Shown: positions 17,001-24,411, numbered from the stretch's first letter. The stretch: 64,000 nt of DNA from an uncultured Streptococcus sp. (GCA_934229725.1 CAKQDX010000004.1:53468-117467), one strand, 5' to 3'. The notes: generated by a model not told the origin, from the sequence alone. Program-made: numbers and translations.

Positions 17001-17230
17001 ACAACTATTATTACAATGACAAAGGTGAGAAAGTGACCGGCTTCCAAGAAGTTGACGGCAAGGTCCTCTACTTCGACAAAGATGGTAAACAAGTTCTAGG
17101 ACGCTTTATCACAGTCGATAACTACACCTACTATTTGGATCCTAAAACAGGTGAAAAATACACTAACCGCTCTGTCCTCATCGATGGTAAACTCTATACC
17201 TTCGACAAAGACGGACATGTGGTGTCCTAA
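14081..17230 (+). CDS. Secreted glucan-binding/cell-wall-binding repeat protein without a glucosyltransferase domain
   Basis: A 1049-residue secreted protein. Residues 1-38 are a signal peptide (KLHKVKKQWVTIAVSGLALG) nearly the same in design as that of the GH70 enzyme at 58.8-63.6 kb. Residues 39-145 are Thr/Ser-rich linker. The rest is built from about twenty YG/glucan-binding repeats (GNWYYLKDGK, NLYFHEDGRQAKGE, YYFDKDNGR). None of the GH70 catalytic motifs is present, so it should bind alpha-glucan without making it. A less regular stretch at about 640-800 (around GRLYTGVVNSQLFSPDGKLL) may be a separate fold. It could be a glucan-binding lectin or a truncated glucosyltransferase derivative. 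There is no sortase signal; retention would be through glucan or teichoic acid. Confidence 0.85.
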   Translation: MENKVHFKLHKVKKQWVTIAVSGLALGASLIDVGVSADEQAANQVTSANTPESVNQNPDLVVTETTTTTSKAEDEATAKSSDTSATVTANNQPVLKEDQASSTYNLASGETRTATSSSEVANTATDVNSQAPEAVETTVISGGQFKSDAKGNWYYLKDGKNLTGAQNVDHFDLYFHEDGKQAKGEIITENGQSFYYDKANGRKVTNTSINIDGQAYTADAQGRLTAVLPETNKHNQFIEDNNHNWYYLGKDGKPVTGAQTIDGFNLYFHEDGRQAKNEIVTINGDSYYFDKDNGRRVTGRQYLDYANHKYFGYYYFDKDGKMVKDDFVTENGNLYYFDATGYQPDSVFVSDKSGNWYYFDNYKATKGFSAPFGFRTEFLDRSQADYNTSVQNLNGQQYYFDPKTGIMVTNRYVSDDKGNWYYFGKDGKALHGFQTVDGSLHYFNDSGQQFKGDFLYYDNDIYYFDKDNGNLVTNQFVNGDNSWYYFGADGKAVSGFQTINGQNLYFHEYGIQAKGQLVTVDGKTYYFDPNTGDKWVNRSLTLNGTVYNFDSNGVATLKTAQTSNRNQFVQGSDQEWYYYDANGKKVTGFQTINKELYYFNDKGQQVRGAIFNLGDNQYFANNETGAVLRNAFYHDTSTDHYGDFSEKIYYAGSSGALKTGWFEVDGNRYYGSDYSDNGTSKGRLYTGVVNSQLFSPDGKLLTNGLYPEFKRTGENDYELKDVYITDADGKIKEGPYQYDGKILGSKYSSVRQSQWSTIDQWDILNGHLYHFNSTPMTFTAPNGQKVTTNVAIATTNKSLTYRGVTFNFDAKGIDAAKEKAIHFDQLQTGPSGTSYLYENGQKVTGLKTFDGVSYYFYDDGHQAKGTEVAINNNVFQFDQLTGIMTRNAFSKSYNYEGSPRYPYYPTRYYGKDGAALTGWQTIDGKDYYFRDSGNLETGRFVIGDRAYNADDNGVVTDRKGEPAYRNRIVYDKGDNYYYNDKGEKVTGFQEVDGKVLYFDKDGKQVLGRFITVDNYTYYLDPKTGEKYTNRSVLIDGKLYTFDKDGHVVS

Positions 17231-17235
17231 GATGA

Positions 17236-17266
17236 GAAAAAACCGAGACGAAAGTCTTGGTTTTTG
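17236..17266 (+). terminator. Terminator of the glucan-binding protein gene
   Basis: Stem AAACCGAGAC / GTCTTGGTTT with a GAAA loop, followed by T residues. Confidence 0.88.
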
Positions 17267-17359
17267 TGTGGTAAATGCTAAAAGCTATACTGTAAAAGTA
17301 CATTTCTTATATCTCTATTTTTGCTATAATAATCTCAAACAAACCAAAGGAGATTTTCT

Positions 17360-17842
17360 ATGACAACCTTATACGATTTTACAGTTTCAAATCAAGCCGA
17401 CCAACCTGTGTCTCTCCAACACTATAAGGGCAAGGTCGTCTTAATCGTCAATACAGCAACAGGCTGTGGTTTGACGCCACAGTATCAAGGCCTGCAAGAA
17501 CTTTATGACAAATACAAAGACCAAGGATTCGAGATTCTTGATTTTCCTTGTAATCAGTTTATGGGACAGGCACCTGGTAGTGCTGAAGAAATCAATAGCT
17601 TTTGCACCCTCAATTACCATACGACCTTCCCACGGTTTGCCAAAATCAAGGTCAATGGTAAGGAAGCAGAGCCACTTTTTGATTGGCTTAAAAAAGAAAA
17701 ATCTGGACCACTTGGAGCTAGAATTGAATGGAACTTTGCCAAGTTTCTAATTAACCGTGAAGGGCAAGTCGTCGAACGCTTTTCTTCCAAAACTGATCCA
17801 CTAAAAATGGAAGATACTATCAAGGCTCTTCTTAATAACTAA
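17360..17842 (+). CDS. Glutathione peroxidase family protein
   Basis: A 160-residue thiol peroxidase. The catalytic triad elements are Cys36 in NTATGCGLTPQY, Gln in FPCNQF (about residue 71) and Trp in IEWNFAKF (about 128). Bacterial members reduce peroxides, often with thioredoxin instead of glutathione. The ATG lies 8 bases after AAAGGAGA, and a TATAAT -10 is at about 17325-17330. It is a single gene with a long terminator; the protein is cytoplasmic. Confidence 0.93.
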   Translation: MTTLYDFTVSNQADQPVSLQHYKGKVVLIVNTATGCGLTPQYQGLQELYDKYKDQGFEILDFPCNQFMGQAPGSAEEINSFCTLNYHTTFPRFAKIKVNGKEAEPLFDWLKKEKSGPLGARIEWNFAKFLINREGQVVERFSSKTDPLKMEDTIKALLNN

Positions 17843-17846
17843 ACAA

Positions 17847-17906
17847 AAAACGAGAGTAAAACTAGAACGACAATCACTGACTGTCGCTAGTTCTGCTCTC
17901 GTTTTC
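17847..17906 (+). terminator. Long terminator hairpin after the peroxidase gene
   Basis: Arms AAAACGAGAG / CTCTCGTTTT enclose a second stem (ACTAGAACGACA / TGTCGCTAGTTC). The two-tier form resembles intergenic hairpin repeats of streptococci as much as a simple terminator. Confidence 0.75.
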
Positions 17907-17947
17907 TGCGTTAAGAAAAATAGTATAAAAAGAAATTACGCTCTATT

Positions 17948-18208
17948 TTAGAACAAAGCTGTCAATGCTGTAATCAATCCAAAGATGATACCTGGCGCAT
18001 TTGCAGCAGCAAGGGGAAGGTCACGTTCTTTTTTAAAGAGACCATAGTAAACCCAAAGACTACAGTTGATAGCCGCTACCAAAGGTTGGATAAAGTTTCC
18101 TTTATGACCAGACAAATTGTCCATGATTTGTGGTACGTAAGACACGTACATCATTACTGACATAAAGGTTGCCACCCAACCAAGGGTTTTCATTTGTTTA
18201 TCTGACAT
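17948..18208 (-). CDS. SemiSWEET family sugar transporter
   Basis: An 86-residue protein with three membrane helices and the PQ-loop motif YVPQI (about residue 27), the mark of bacterial SemiSWEETs. These form dimers that let sugars move down their gradient across the membrane. The start is supported by GAGGAG 7 bases upstream. It is a single gene with an unusual upstream region: a promoter about 100-130 bp ahead and an 18-bp perfect inverted repeat upstream of that, suggesting specific control. Substrate is unknown. Confidence 0.9.
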   Translation of the reverse strand: MSDKQMKTLGWVATFMSVMMYVSYVPQIMDNLSGHKGNFIQPLVAAINCSLWVYYGLFKKERDLPLAAANAPGIIFGLITALTALF

Positions 18209-18306
18209 TTTGATTCTCCTCTTTCATAAAAAATTCACTCTGTCCTTTAGACCGGTGAGAATGGCCTCAAGACGTGTTTCAATCCTTTAAAATTAAAACA
18301 GAGTCT

Positions 18307-18335
18307 ATCTTACGCTACCAGAGCAGAGAATGCAA
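18307..18335 (-). promoter_or_regulatory. Promoter of the SemiSWEET gene
   Basis: On the minus strand, TTGCAT and TAAGAT with a 17-bp spacer. The leader to the start codon would be about 95 bases. Confidence 0.5.
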
Positions 18336-18365
18336 GGATTCTGGGACAATGTTAATAAGATGTAA

Positions 18366-18405
18366 ACTATCACAAGATTGTGATTGGTCACAATCTTGTG
18401 ATAGT
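18366..18405. promoter_or_regulatory. Perfect 18-bp inverted repeat upstream of the SemiSWEET promoter
   Basis: ACTATCACAAGATTGTGA and its exact reverse complement are separated by TTGG. Each arm is itself nearly palindromic (TCACAA-GA-TTGTGA), so the site presents two adjacent dyads. No T run follows on either strand and a true terminator for the upstream gene lies at 18439-18462, so an operator is more likely than a terminator. Confidence 0.5.
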
Positions 18406-18438
18406 GGATTTAGTCTCTTATGTAGCGTTTGCATAAGA

Positions 18439-18462
18439 TAAAAAGACCTCTTTAAGAGGTCA
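18439..18462 (-). terminator. Terminator of the TetR-ABC operon
   Basis: Stem GACCTCT / AGAGGTC with TTTTTA on the minus strand, 66 bp after the permease stop. Confidence 0.88.
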
Positions 18463-18527
18463 ATTATTCATAATATTATCTTTTGATCCTTAGAATAATA
18501 GATTCTTTATGATTGATTATAACGAAA

Positions 18528-19673
18528 TCATTCTGCTAAGAGTACTTCTTTGATGGTTTGTTTTTGGAGTTTTCTGTTGGATAGATAAAAGAGGCTTTCA
18601 TAAACCACCGCAAAACCGAGCAAGGTCCAAAAGCAAACGTTCCAGTCAAAGTTGTGCTCAATCTTTTCAGGTACCGTGTCTTTGATCACACCAATCAAGA
18701 TTTCCATAATGAAGTATTGATAAGCCGTCCCAAGGGCAAATCCTAGATAAGCCCAGAAACGATAAGGAGCGAGAATATGACTTTGGCATTCACGATCGGT
18801 GTAGCCAAAAGCCTTCATAAGAGCCAAGGTTTCGCGACTTTCTGAGACCACAATCCCCAATGACAAAAAGAGAATCGAGAAAGAAAGGATCAAGCCAATC
18901 ATAATCATCATGGTTTGGATGATGTCATCTGTGTAGTCCCTTAGACCAAAGGACAATTGAACCATGGCCGCGAAACACATGGAGCCAAAGACCACAAAAA
19001 ACAGGATCGATTTTCTCCCCCAAATCAGCGACGAAGACAGCTCTTTTAGGAAGGATTTTTCTTTCTTAGGAGCACTTTTTCTCCTTTTGACCTTGATTGG
19101 ACTTGGGGATTTTTTCAATAAGCGAAGGGCTGGCGTTTGTAGTTGTCTTCGAGCATAAGCAATCGCAAGAACCATAAAGAAGGTCGTTGGCAGCATCACC
19201 AAAGCAAATAAGAGCTGCCAATGAAAATGAATGGTAATTTCTGGCAAAATCCCCTTCTCATTGCGAAAATCATAAAAATGCCCCATCATAAGAAAAGAAG
19301 CGAAATAACCAAGAAGCGCTCCAGCTCCAAAACTGAGTCCAAAGGTCCAAAATCGTTTCGCTAACTGGCCATTGCTATAGCCCAAAGCCTTTAAAATCCC
19401 TAATTGTTCCTTGTGGTCATCGACAAATTGTTTGATATAAAAACACATGAGAAGGATTGACGTCAAGGACAAGACAACCCCACTGACCATGGCCACCATC
19501 CAGGAAAGCGAAACCTGGGCATCATAGTAGGCCGTAATCATGGGATTGGTTTTAGAAATCTCCAACTGCTCGATATCCAGGTAAAAATTCAAGAAGAGAT
19601 TGGCCACATAGACCGCACAAGCCCCAATGATACTGACGACAACTAATTTTCGAATATCTTTTACTGAAAACAT
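18528..19673 (-). CDS. FtsX-type ABC transporter permease
   Basis: A 381-residue membrane protein with two FtsX-like units. An N-terminal helix (about 10-30) precedes a first three-helix FtsX domain (about 50-175); a charged linker (KSPSPIKVKRRKSAPKKEKS, about 187-206) follows, and then a second domain with LALMKAFGYTDREC. In MacB-like systems such permeases work with an ATPase to move peptides or lipids or to transmit force. It follows its ATPase by 3 bp and ends the tetR-ATPase-permease operon. It is shorter than many two-unit permeases because the large extracellular loop is missing. Confidence 0.85.
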   Translation of the reverse strand: MFSVKDIRKLVVVSIIGACAVYVANLFLNFYLDIEQLEISKTNPMITAYYDAQVSLSWMVAMVSGVVLSLTSILLMCFYIKQFVDDHKEQLGILKALGYSNGQLAKRFWTFGLSFGAGALLGYFASFLMMGHFYDFRNEKGILPEITIHFHWQLLFALVMLPTTFFMVLAIAYARRQLQTPALRLLKKSPSPIKVKRRKSAPKKEKSFLKELSSSLIWGRKSILFFVVFGSMCFAAMVQLSFGLRDYTDDIIQTMMIMIGLILSFSILFLSLGIVVSESRETLALMKAFGYTDRECQSHILAPYRFWAYLGFALGTAYQYFIMEILIGVIKDTVPEKIEHNFDWNVCFWTLLGFAVVYESLFYLSNRKLQKQTIKEVLLAE

Positions 19674-19676
19674 AGC

Positions 19677-20357
19677 TTACCATCCAATCTCATAGGCAGT
19701 CTGAGGCTGATCGTTGGTCACAACTTGGGTAATCTTGCCACTATTGACACGAATGATGGTTCTGGCCATATCCGCAATATTTTGGTTATGCGTCACCATA
19801 ATTAAAGTAAAGCCTAGCTTTTCCTTCAACTTCCAGATATAGTCGAGAATCTTGCGCCCTGTTTCTTCATCCAGGGCCCCCGTCGGCTCATCTAAAAAGA
19901 GAATCTCTGGCTTTTTGGCCAAGGCACGGGCAATGGAGACTCTCTGCTGTTCCCCACCAGACAATTCACTTGGATACTTGTCCAGCTTATCTCCAAGCCC
20001 CAAATCCTCAATGGTCTGAAAAAAATCATGATTATTTGCCAGATCAGCTCCCATCTTAACATTCTGTCTAACCGTGAGATTCGGCAATAAATAATACTGC
20101 TGAAAAATAAAGGCAATCTTCTCACGTCTAAAGGCTGTCAATTGAGCATCCGTGAGTTGAGACAAATCTTGCCCTTGAATGAGGATATGCCCCTCATCTA
20201 CCTTTTCTAATCCGGATAATACGTTTAAGAGGGTTGACTTTCCTGATCCAGAAGGACCTAGGATAACCACATCATCCTTATCTTGAATCTGCAAATCAAT
20301 CCTTTTTAAGACCTTAGTTTGGCCGTAACTTTTGTGAACATTTTCTAGTTGAATCAT
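19677..20357 (-). CDS. ABC transporter ATP-binding protein (MacB/LolD type)
   Basis: A 226-residue ATPase with Walker A GPSGSGKS (about residues 36-43), Q-loop FQQYYLLP, signature LSGGEQQR (about 131-138), Walker B EILFLDEPTGALD and the switch His in MVTHNQ. I take ATG 20357 as the start: it overlaps the end of tetR by 4 bases (ATGA) and has GGAAAG upstream. It powers the permease encoded directly downstream. The substrate is unknown; the TetR-controlled layout suggests export of a toxic compound. Confidence 0.92.
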   Translation of the reverse strand: MIQLENVHKSYGQTKVLKRIDLQIQDKDDVVILGPSGSGKSTLLNVLSGLEKVDEGHILIQGQDLSQLTDAQLTAFRREKIAFIFQQYYLLPNLTVRQNVKMGADLANNHDFFQTIEDLGLGDKLDKYPSELSGGEQQRVSIARALAKKPEILFLDEPTGALDEETGRKILDYIWKLKEKLGFTLIMVTHNQNIADMARTIIRVNSGKITQVVTNDQPQTAYEIGW

Positions 20358-20929
20358 TTCTTTCCTACCATTTCTTTGATGAGAGATTGACAAACTTCTG
20401 TCAATAATCCTATCACTTCTTCCATGCTGAACTGATAAATACCAGAAGCAACCATAGAGGCCATTCCGTGTGAGTAGATAAATAAATGCTGGTACAAGCG
20501 ACTAGCCTCCTCTAACGTCAACGGATAGTCTGCGACAATCGAATCCAGAACCAATTGGTAACTATGATCCTTTATGGGAAGAAAATCTTGAAAGCGACGA
20601 ATCGGATCTTTGCTAGGATTTTGGAAAAGCAATTGAAAGAGTTGGGGCTCCTTTGAGGCGAACAGGATATAAGCAACCCCGACAGATCGAAAAGGCTTCT
20701 CATCTTCTAAAGCCTTGCGAATATACTCCACCACGACCATTTCCGCAGCACCTATAACCTCTGCTTGTAACTCAGCCATATTTGCAAATTGCCCAAAAAT
20801 GACTCTCGGTGTAGCTCCCAGTTGCTCCGCTAATGCTCGAGCCGTCAAACTAGCCAGGCCCTCTTCTCTCACCAATTGTAAAGCTGTCCCAATCATAGTC
20901 TCTTTACTAAATTTAACCTTTGGTGGCAT
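20354..20929 (-). CDS. TetR-family transcriptional regulator
   Basis: A 191-residue protein. The N-terminal helix-turn-helix is at about residues 9-50 (TALQLVREEGLASLTARALA, then EQLGATPRVIFGQF), with a helical ligand-binding C-terminus. The start is ATG 20929, 5 bases after AAAGGAG; upstream in-frame codons would run into the operator. It is the first gene of an operon with an ABC ATPase and permease. A perfect palindrome 15 bp before the start codon should be its operator, making the operon self-repressed until an inducer appears (inference from the family). Confidence 0.9.
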   Translation of the reverse strand: MPPKVKFSKETMIGTALQLVREEGLASLTARALAEQLGATPRVIFGQFANMAELQAEVIGAAEMVVVEYIRKALEDEKPFRSVGVAYILFASKEPQLFQLLFQNPSKDPIRRFQDFLPIKDHSYQLVLDSIVADYPLTLEEASRLYQHLFIYSHGMASMVASGIYQFSMEEVIGLLTEVCQSLIKEMVGKK

Positions 20930-20943
20930 AATACTCCTTTCAC

Positions 20944-20969
20944 GCAACAATTGTTGCGCAACAATTGTT
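20944..20969. promoter_or_regulatory. Tandem palindromic operator of the TetR operon
   Basis: Two copies of AACAATTGTT (20946-20955 and 20960-20969) are joined by GCGC, forming one perfect 24-bp palindrome, extended by GC at the left. It lies between the tetR start and its upstream flank, the expected place for an autorepressor site. Confidence 0.8.
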
Positions 20970-21028
20970 TCCTAAAGAATACCATAAAAAAGAAAGACTT
21001 GTCAAGAAAAATCTATAAAGTAAAAGAC

Positions 21029-21068
21029 AAAAAAACCAGACCACTGATACAAGTGAAGTCTGGTTTAC
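21029..21068 (-). terminator. Terminator of the aldo/keto reductase gene
   Basis: Stem AAACCAGAC / GTCTGGTTT followed by TTTTT on the minus strand. Confidence 0.88.
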
Positions 21069-21078
21069 TAACAAGATT

Positions 21079-22002
21079 CTAAGGCAAATCATTACCTGCA
21101 GCCAAGTAGATTTGGTACCATTCCTTGCGCGTTAGGGTAACAGTTGCTGCTTTCCCTGCTTCAAGGACATGCTGGGGCTTGGTCGTTCCGATGACAGCCT
21201 GCATCTTACCCGGATAGCGGAGGACCCAAGCAAGGGCGATGGCTGTCGGAGTGACCTGGTATTTCTTCGCCAAATCATTAAGGACATGATTGAGGACCGC
21301 AAACTCTTCCTTGCCGACAAAATTCCCCTTGAAATAGCCATGTTGGAGGACAGACCAAGCCTGAATCACCGTATCAGTTAAGCGACAATACTCAAAGACA
21401 CTGCCATCTCGCACAGCTGATTTTGGCCCTTCCATATTAACATGAAAACCAGCGTCAAAACTTGGTGTAAAAGCAGCACTCAACTGCAACTGGTTGACCT
21501 TGAGTGGCTGTTTGACAGCCGTTTTAAGCAATTCCATCATCATGGGATTTTGATTGGACACCCCGAAATGGCGGACCTTGCCAGCTTGCTCCAAGCGGTC
21601 AAAAGCTGCTGCCACTTCTTCAGGCTCCATGAGAGCATCCGGTCGGTGAAGGAGAAGACTATCTAAGCGCTCAATCTGCAAACGCTCCAAAATGCCGTCA
21701 ACTGAGTCCAAAATATAGTCCTTAGAAAAATCAAAATAGGTAAAGCCGTCTTTGCGAATGCCACACTTGGACTGGATCCACATCTGGTCCCGAAGATCCG
21801 GACGACGCTTGAGAACTCTACCCAGCAGGACCTCACACTGGCCATTGCCATAAATATCCGCCAAATCAAAGGTGTTGATTCCAATTGACAAGGCTGCCTC
21901 TACCAAGGCCTCCACCTCGTCTTCACTCATCTGGCTAATCCGCATTATCCCAAGGACTATCGTTGATAAACGCTCATTTTCAGCAAAATCAATATACTTC
22001 AT
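21079..22002 (-). CDS. Aldo/keto reductase (YdhF-like)
   Basis: A 307-residue NAD(P)H-dependent reductase of the TIM-barrel aldo/keto reductase superfamily. Catalytic tetrad elements are visible: Asp and Tyr in FDLADIYGNG (about residues 45-54), Lys in IQSKCG (about 78) and His in LLLHRPD (about 118). The C-terminal cofactor motif is AVIGTTKPQHV. The start follows AAGGAGACAGAG. It is a single gene. The natural substrate cannot be inferred. Confidence 0.9.
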   Translation of the reverse strand: MKYIDFAENERLSTIVLGIMRISQMSEDEVEALVEAALSIGINTFDLADIYGNGQCEVLLGRVLKRRPDLRDQMWIQSKCGIRKDGFTYFDFSKDYILDSVDGILERLQIERLDSLLLHRPDALMEPEEVAAAFDRLEQAGKVRHFGVSNQNPMMMELLKTAVKQPLKVNQLQLSAAFTPSFDAGFHVNMEGPKSAVRDGSVFEYCRLTDTVIQAWSVLQHGYFKGNFVGKEEFAVLNHVLNDLAKKYQVTPTAIALAWVLRYPGKMQAVIGTTKPQHVLEAGKAATVTLTRKEWYQIYLAAGNDLP

Positions 22003-22081
22003 CTCTGTCTCCTTTTCTGTATCTCTATTGTAATGAAAAGGGTTTCAAAAATCAATTTATAGATTAGTTTGCATTACTAGT

Positions 22082-22114
22082 TAAAAAACTAGCAAGATTC
22101 CTCAATCCTGCTAC
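22082..22114 (-). terminator. Terminator of the nitroreductase gene
   Basis: Stem TAGCAGGATT / AATCTTGCTA followed by GTTTTTT on the minus strand, 65 bp after the stop. Confidence 0.82.
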
Positions 22115-22178
22115 TTTCTTGTCTTATCATCATGATTTTGTTCAGTCAGTACATAACCGACTGACTAAATTAAAGCGA

Positions 22179-22781
22179 TTATTTGTCGCCAAATACTTTG
22201 AAACGGCCTTCTGTTTGGATATCCTTATCTCCAGCTGGTGCTACGATTTGACCAAATGGTGCTTGGGCACGGAGCTTCCAGTTCTCTGGGATATCATATT
22301 TTTCAGCCAATTGTGCATCAACAAGTGGGTTATATTGTTGCACGTTCATGCCGATATTCTTCTCAGCCAAAGCCAACCATGTTGCATAAAGGGCGATTCC
22401 GTGACCTTGTTCTGACCAAATTGGGAAGTTCTCTGCATAAAGTGGGAACTGCTCTTGAAGGCCTTTCACCACATCTTGGTCTTCATAGAAGAGAATTGTT
22501 CCCTTAGCTTGGGCAAAACCTTTCAAACGTTCTTTTGTTCCCTCGAAGGCTTCTGCCGGTGTTACTTTTTCAAGTTCAGAGTAAGCAATCTCATTCCAGA
22601 AAGCATCTGATTCTTCATCCAACAAGATTACCACACGTGATGTTTGTGAGTTGAAGGCTGTTGGTGTGTTAAGAACCGCTCCTTGGATAGTATCAATCAA
22701 TTCTTGATTTGAAAGTTCTATATCTTTTCCCAATGCATAGATAGAACGGCGTTTTGTTTGTAAATCTGTAAAGTTTGTCAT
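22179..22781 (-). CDS. Nitroreductase family protein
   Basis: A 200-residue FMN-dependent nitroreductase-like protein (KRRSIYALGKD near the start, then HGIALYATWLALAEKNIGMN and the C-terminal FGQI). It is close to the Frm2/HBN1-type short nitroreductases that act on nitro compounds, quinones or in lipid signalling. The start follows GGAAATAACG. Its promoter has TGTAA-N9-TTACA operators over the -35 and downstream of the -10, the same layout as the VOC gene and the rrf2-like gene, so all three probably answer to the Rrf2 protein. Confidence 0.9.
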   Translation of the reverse strand: MTNFTDLQTKRRSIYALGKDIELSNQELIDTIQGAVLNTPTAFNSQTSRVVILLDEESDAFWNEIAYSELEKVTPAEAFEGTKERLKGFAQAKGTILFYEDQDVVKGLQEQFPLYAENFPIWSEQGHGIALYATWLALAEKNIGMNVQQYNPLVDAQLAEKYDIPENWKLRAQAPFGQIVAPAGDKDIQTEGRFKVFGDK

Positions 22782-22837
22782 CGTTATTTCCTCATTCTTT
22801 GTGATATATGTTAATTGTTAAAATTGTTTAGTTTATT

Positions 22838-22856
22838 TGTAATAACTTTGATTACA
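22838..22856. promoter_or_regulatory. Rrf2-type operator, nitroreductase promoter, downstream site
   Basis: TGTAA-N9-TTACA (TGTAATAACTTTGATTACA), perfect arms, just downstream of the -10 hexamer (TATAAT on the minus strand at 22863-22868). Confidence 0.7.
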
Positions 22857-22879
22857 ATGACTATTATATCGGTTTTAAA

Positions 22880-22898
22880 TGTAATGTCAATAGTTACG
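22880..22898. promoter_or_regulatory. Rrf2-type operator over the -35 of the nitroreductase promoter
   Basis: TGTAA-N9-TTACG, one base off the perfect form. The minus-strand -35 TTGACA (22885-22890) lies inside it, 16 bp from TATAAT. The -35 starts 5 bases into the site, exactly as at the VOC promoter. Confidence 0.65.
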
Positions 22899-22911
22899 AC
22901 TCAAAAAATCA

Positions 22912-23771
22912 CTAATTATTAATATTTTTTCTTACCCGTGTCAAAATACCATCACTATCCTCGAATGTTGAAGCATTAGAAGATAACCATTTGACTTCGG
23001 CTCCACGATTTTTAGCACGTTCTGCAATGGCAATCAAGTCTTCCTTATTTGCCACTTCAACAACATAATAGGCCAAGCCAGGCATATCTTTGTCACGTTT
23101 GGCTAAGTTTTTCCCACCCCATTCGTTAACAGCCAAGTGATGATGATAATCACCTGAAGCAATCCAACTGGCAGATGGAACAGTGAACTTATCGTCTAGG
23201 TTCAAAACATCTTGGTAGAAGGCTGTCGATGACTGACTATCTTTGACCGATAAGTGAATATGCCCCATACGAGTATCCTTAGCTATCACAAAAGGTTCAA
23301 CCTTTCGTCCCATCTCGTAAATTTCTTGGGCTGAGAGTTCTTCTGTTACACCAACGATGCGACCATCCTCACGAATATCCCATTCGGCGACAGGCTTATC
23401 TCGATAGAGTTCAATGCCATTGCCCTCAAGGTCTTCCAAATAAAGGGCTTCACTATAACCGTGATCAGCTGCACCGACAAATGGATAGTTCAGCTCAGCA
23501 ATATGTTTGAAAATATCTGCCAGATCCTCGCAAGAAGGCAATAAAATCGCCATATGGTAAAGACCATAACTGGACTTGACCGCTTCCTCACGATTGGTTT
23601 GAATCAAGTGGACCAAGGGCTTGTTTCCAGCTCCCAAAAAAACTTCTATTTCCGTTTGGGTAAAATATCAAGTCCTATAATCTGTGTATAAAAGGTCGTC
23701 TGACCAGCCAAATCCTTAACATTTAGCACTGCTTCTGCCAAGTAAATCTTACTTTTATAATCGTATGTCAT
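22912..23771 (-). pseudogene. VOC (glyoxalase/extradiol dioxygenase) family protein, frameshifted
   Basis: The start is at ATG 23771, preceded by AGGAGA, and the first 36 codons read MTYDYKSKIYLAEAVLNVKD and on to GLDILPK, then a TAG at 23646-23648. The frame continues one base off as TQTEIEVFLGAGNKPLVHL and runs to 22912. Restoring one base in the short T run at about 23661-23665 would give a normal protein of about 286 residues with two VOC modules, like CatE-type catechol 2,3-dioxygenases; metal ligands are visible in MGHIHLSV and the Glu of EGNGIELYRD. Either the gene is dead in this strain or the base is a sequencing error. A perfect promoter and operator precede it. Confidence 0.8.
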
Positions 23772-23826
23772 ATGATTTTCTCCTGTGTTGTAATCTTTTA
23801 TATGACATTATTATACTTAGTTTTAT

Positions 23827-23845
23827 TGTAATGTCAATTATTACA
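23827..23845. promoter_or_regulatory. Rrf2-type operator over the -35 of the VOC gene
   Basis: TGTAA-N9-TTACA, perfect arms. The minus-strand TTGACA (23832-23837) is inside it and TATAAT (23810-23815) follows after 16 bp. Confidence 0.7.
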
Positions 23846-23861
23846 TCTTGGAAAATAAAAA

Positions 23862-23890
23862 AGAAACCGAACAACTTTCGATTTCTTGGT
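23862..23890 (-). terminator. Terminator of the Rrf2-family gene
   Basis: Stem AAGAAATCGAA / TTCGGTTTCTT (one mismatch) followed by TTTTATTTT on the minus strand. Confidence 0.75.
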
Positions 23891-23906
23891 GTCTCATGTT
23901 TAAACA

Positions 23907-24356
23907 TCAAGCCCCTGCTTCCTTCCAATGAGTCTTGGCATCCTTTAAAATACCAGCCAGGGTTTTCTTTTGCAGTTCTTTTTCCATAGCAAGTTGAACA
24001 TCCTCTAGGCTCTGATCCAAGATGCCATGGATATTGCGACCTACAGGACAGGCTGGGTTTGGATGGTCATGGAAACTAAAGAGTTGACCACTAGGGCCAA
24101 TGCTATCAACAGCACGATAAACCTGTAGAAGATTAATTTCCTCTGGCGATTTGACTAATGCGGCCCCACCTGTACCTCTTTGAACTGAAATCAAGTCTGC
24201 TTTCTTAAGTTGCGATAGGGTTTTGCGGATAATAACCGGGTTAACGCCCACACTACCAGCCATAAAGTCGCTGGTTAACTTGGTTTCATTGTCCTTGTTC
24301 AGTGCAATTAAGGTTAAAATGTGAATAGCGATGGTAAACCGACTTGGAATTTGCAT
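23907..24356 (-). CDS. Rrf2-family transcriptional regulator
   Basis: A 149-residue winged-helix protein of the Rrf2/YwnA type: MQIPSRFTIAIHILTLIAL at the start, recognition region around VGVNPVIIRKTLSQLKKA, wing RGTGGAAL. It has a single Cys (in NPACPVGRN, about residue 103) and not the three-Cys cluster of IscR/NsrR, so a thiol or electrophile switch is more likely than an iron-sulfur cluster (inference). The gene follows GGGAGG. The TGTAA-N9-TTACA site in its own promoter is repeated before the nitroreductase and VOC genes, pointing to a small quinone or electrophile response unit. Confidence 0.9.
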   Translation of the reverse strand: MQIPSRFTIAIHILTLIALNKDNETKLTSDFMAGSVGVNPVIIRKTLSQLKKADLISVQRGTGGAALVKSPEEINLLQVYRAVDSIGPSGQLFSFHDHPNPACPVGRNIHGILDQSLEDVQLAMEKELQKKTLAGILKDAKTHWKEAGA

Positions 24357-24411
24357 AACAGAAACCTCCCATTTAATCGTATCATTTTATTGATTATAAC
24401 AAAAATCAAGT

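Noticed and set aside
14600..17200. Regular short repeats that could suggest a CRISPR or tandem DNA array
   Set aside because: The repeats are degenerate coding repeats (YG motifs) in one long frame with no constant spacer length.
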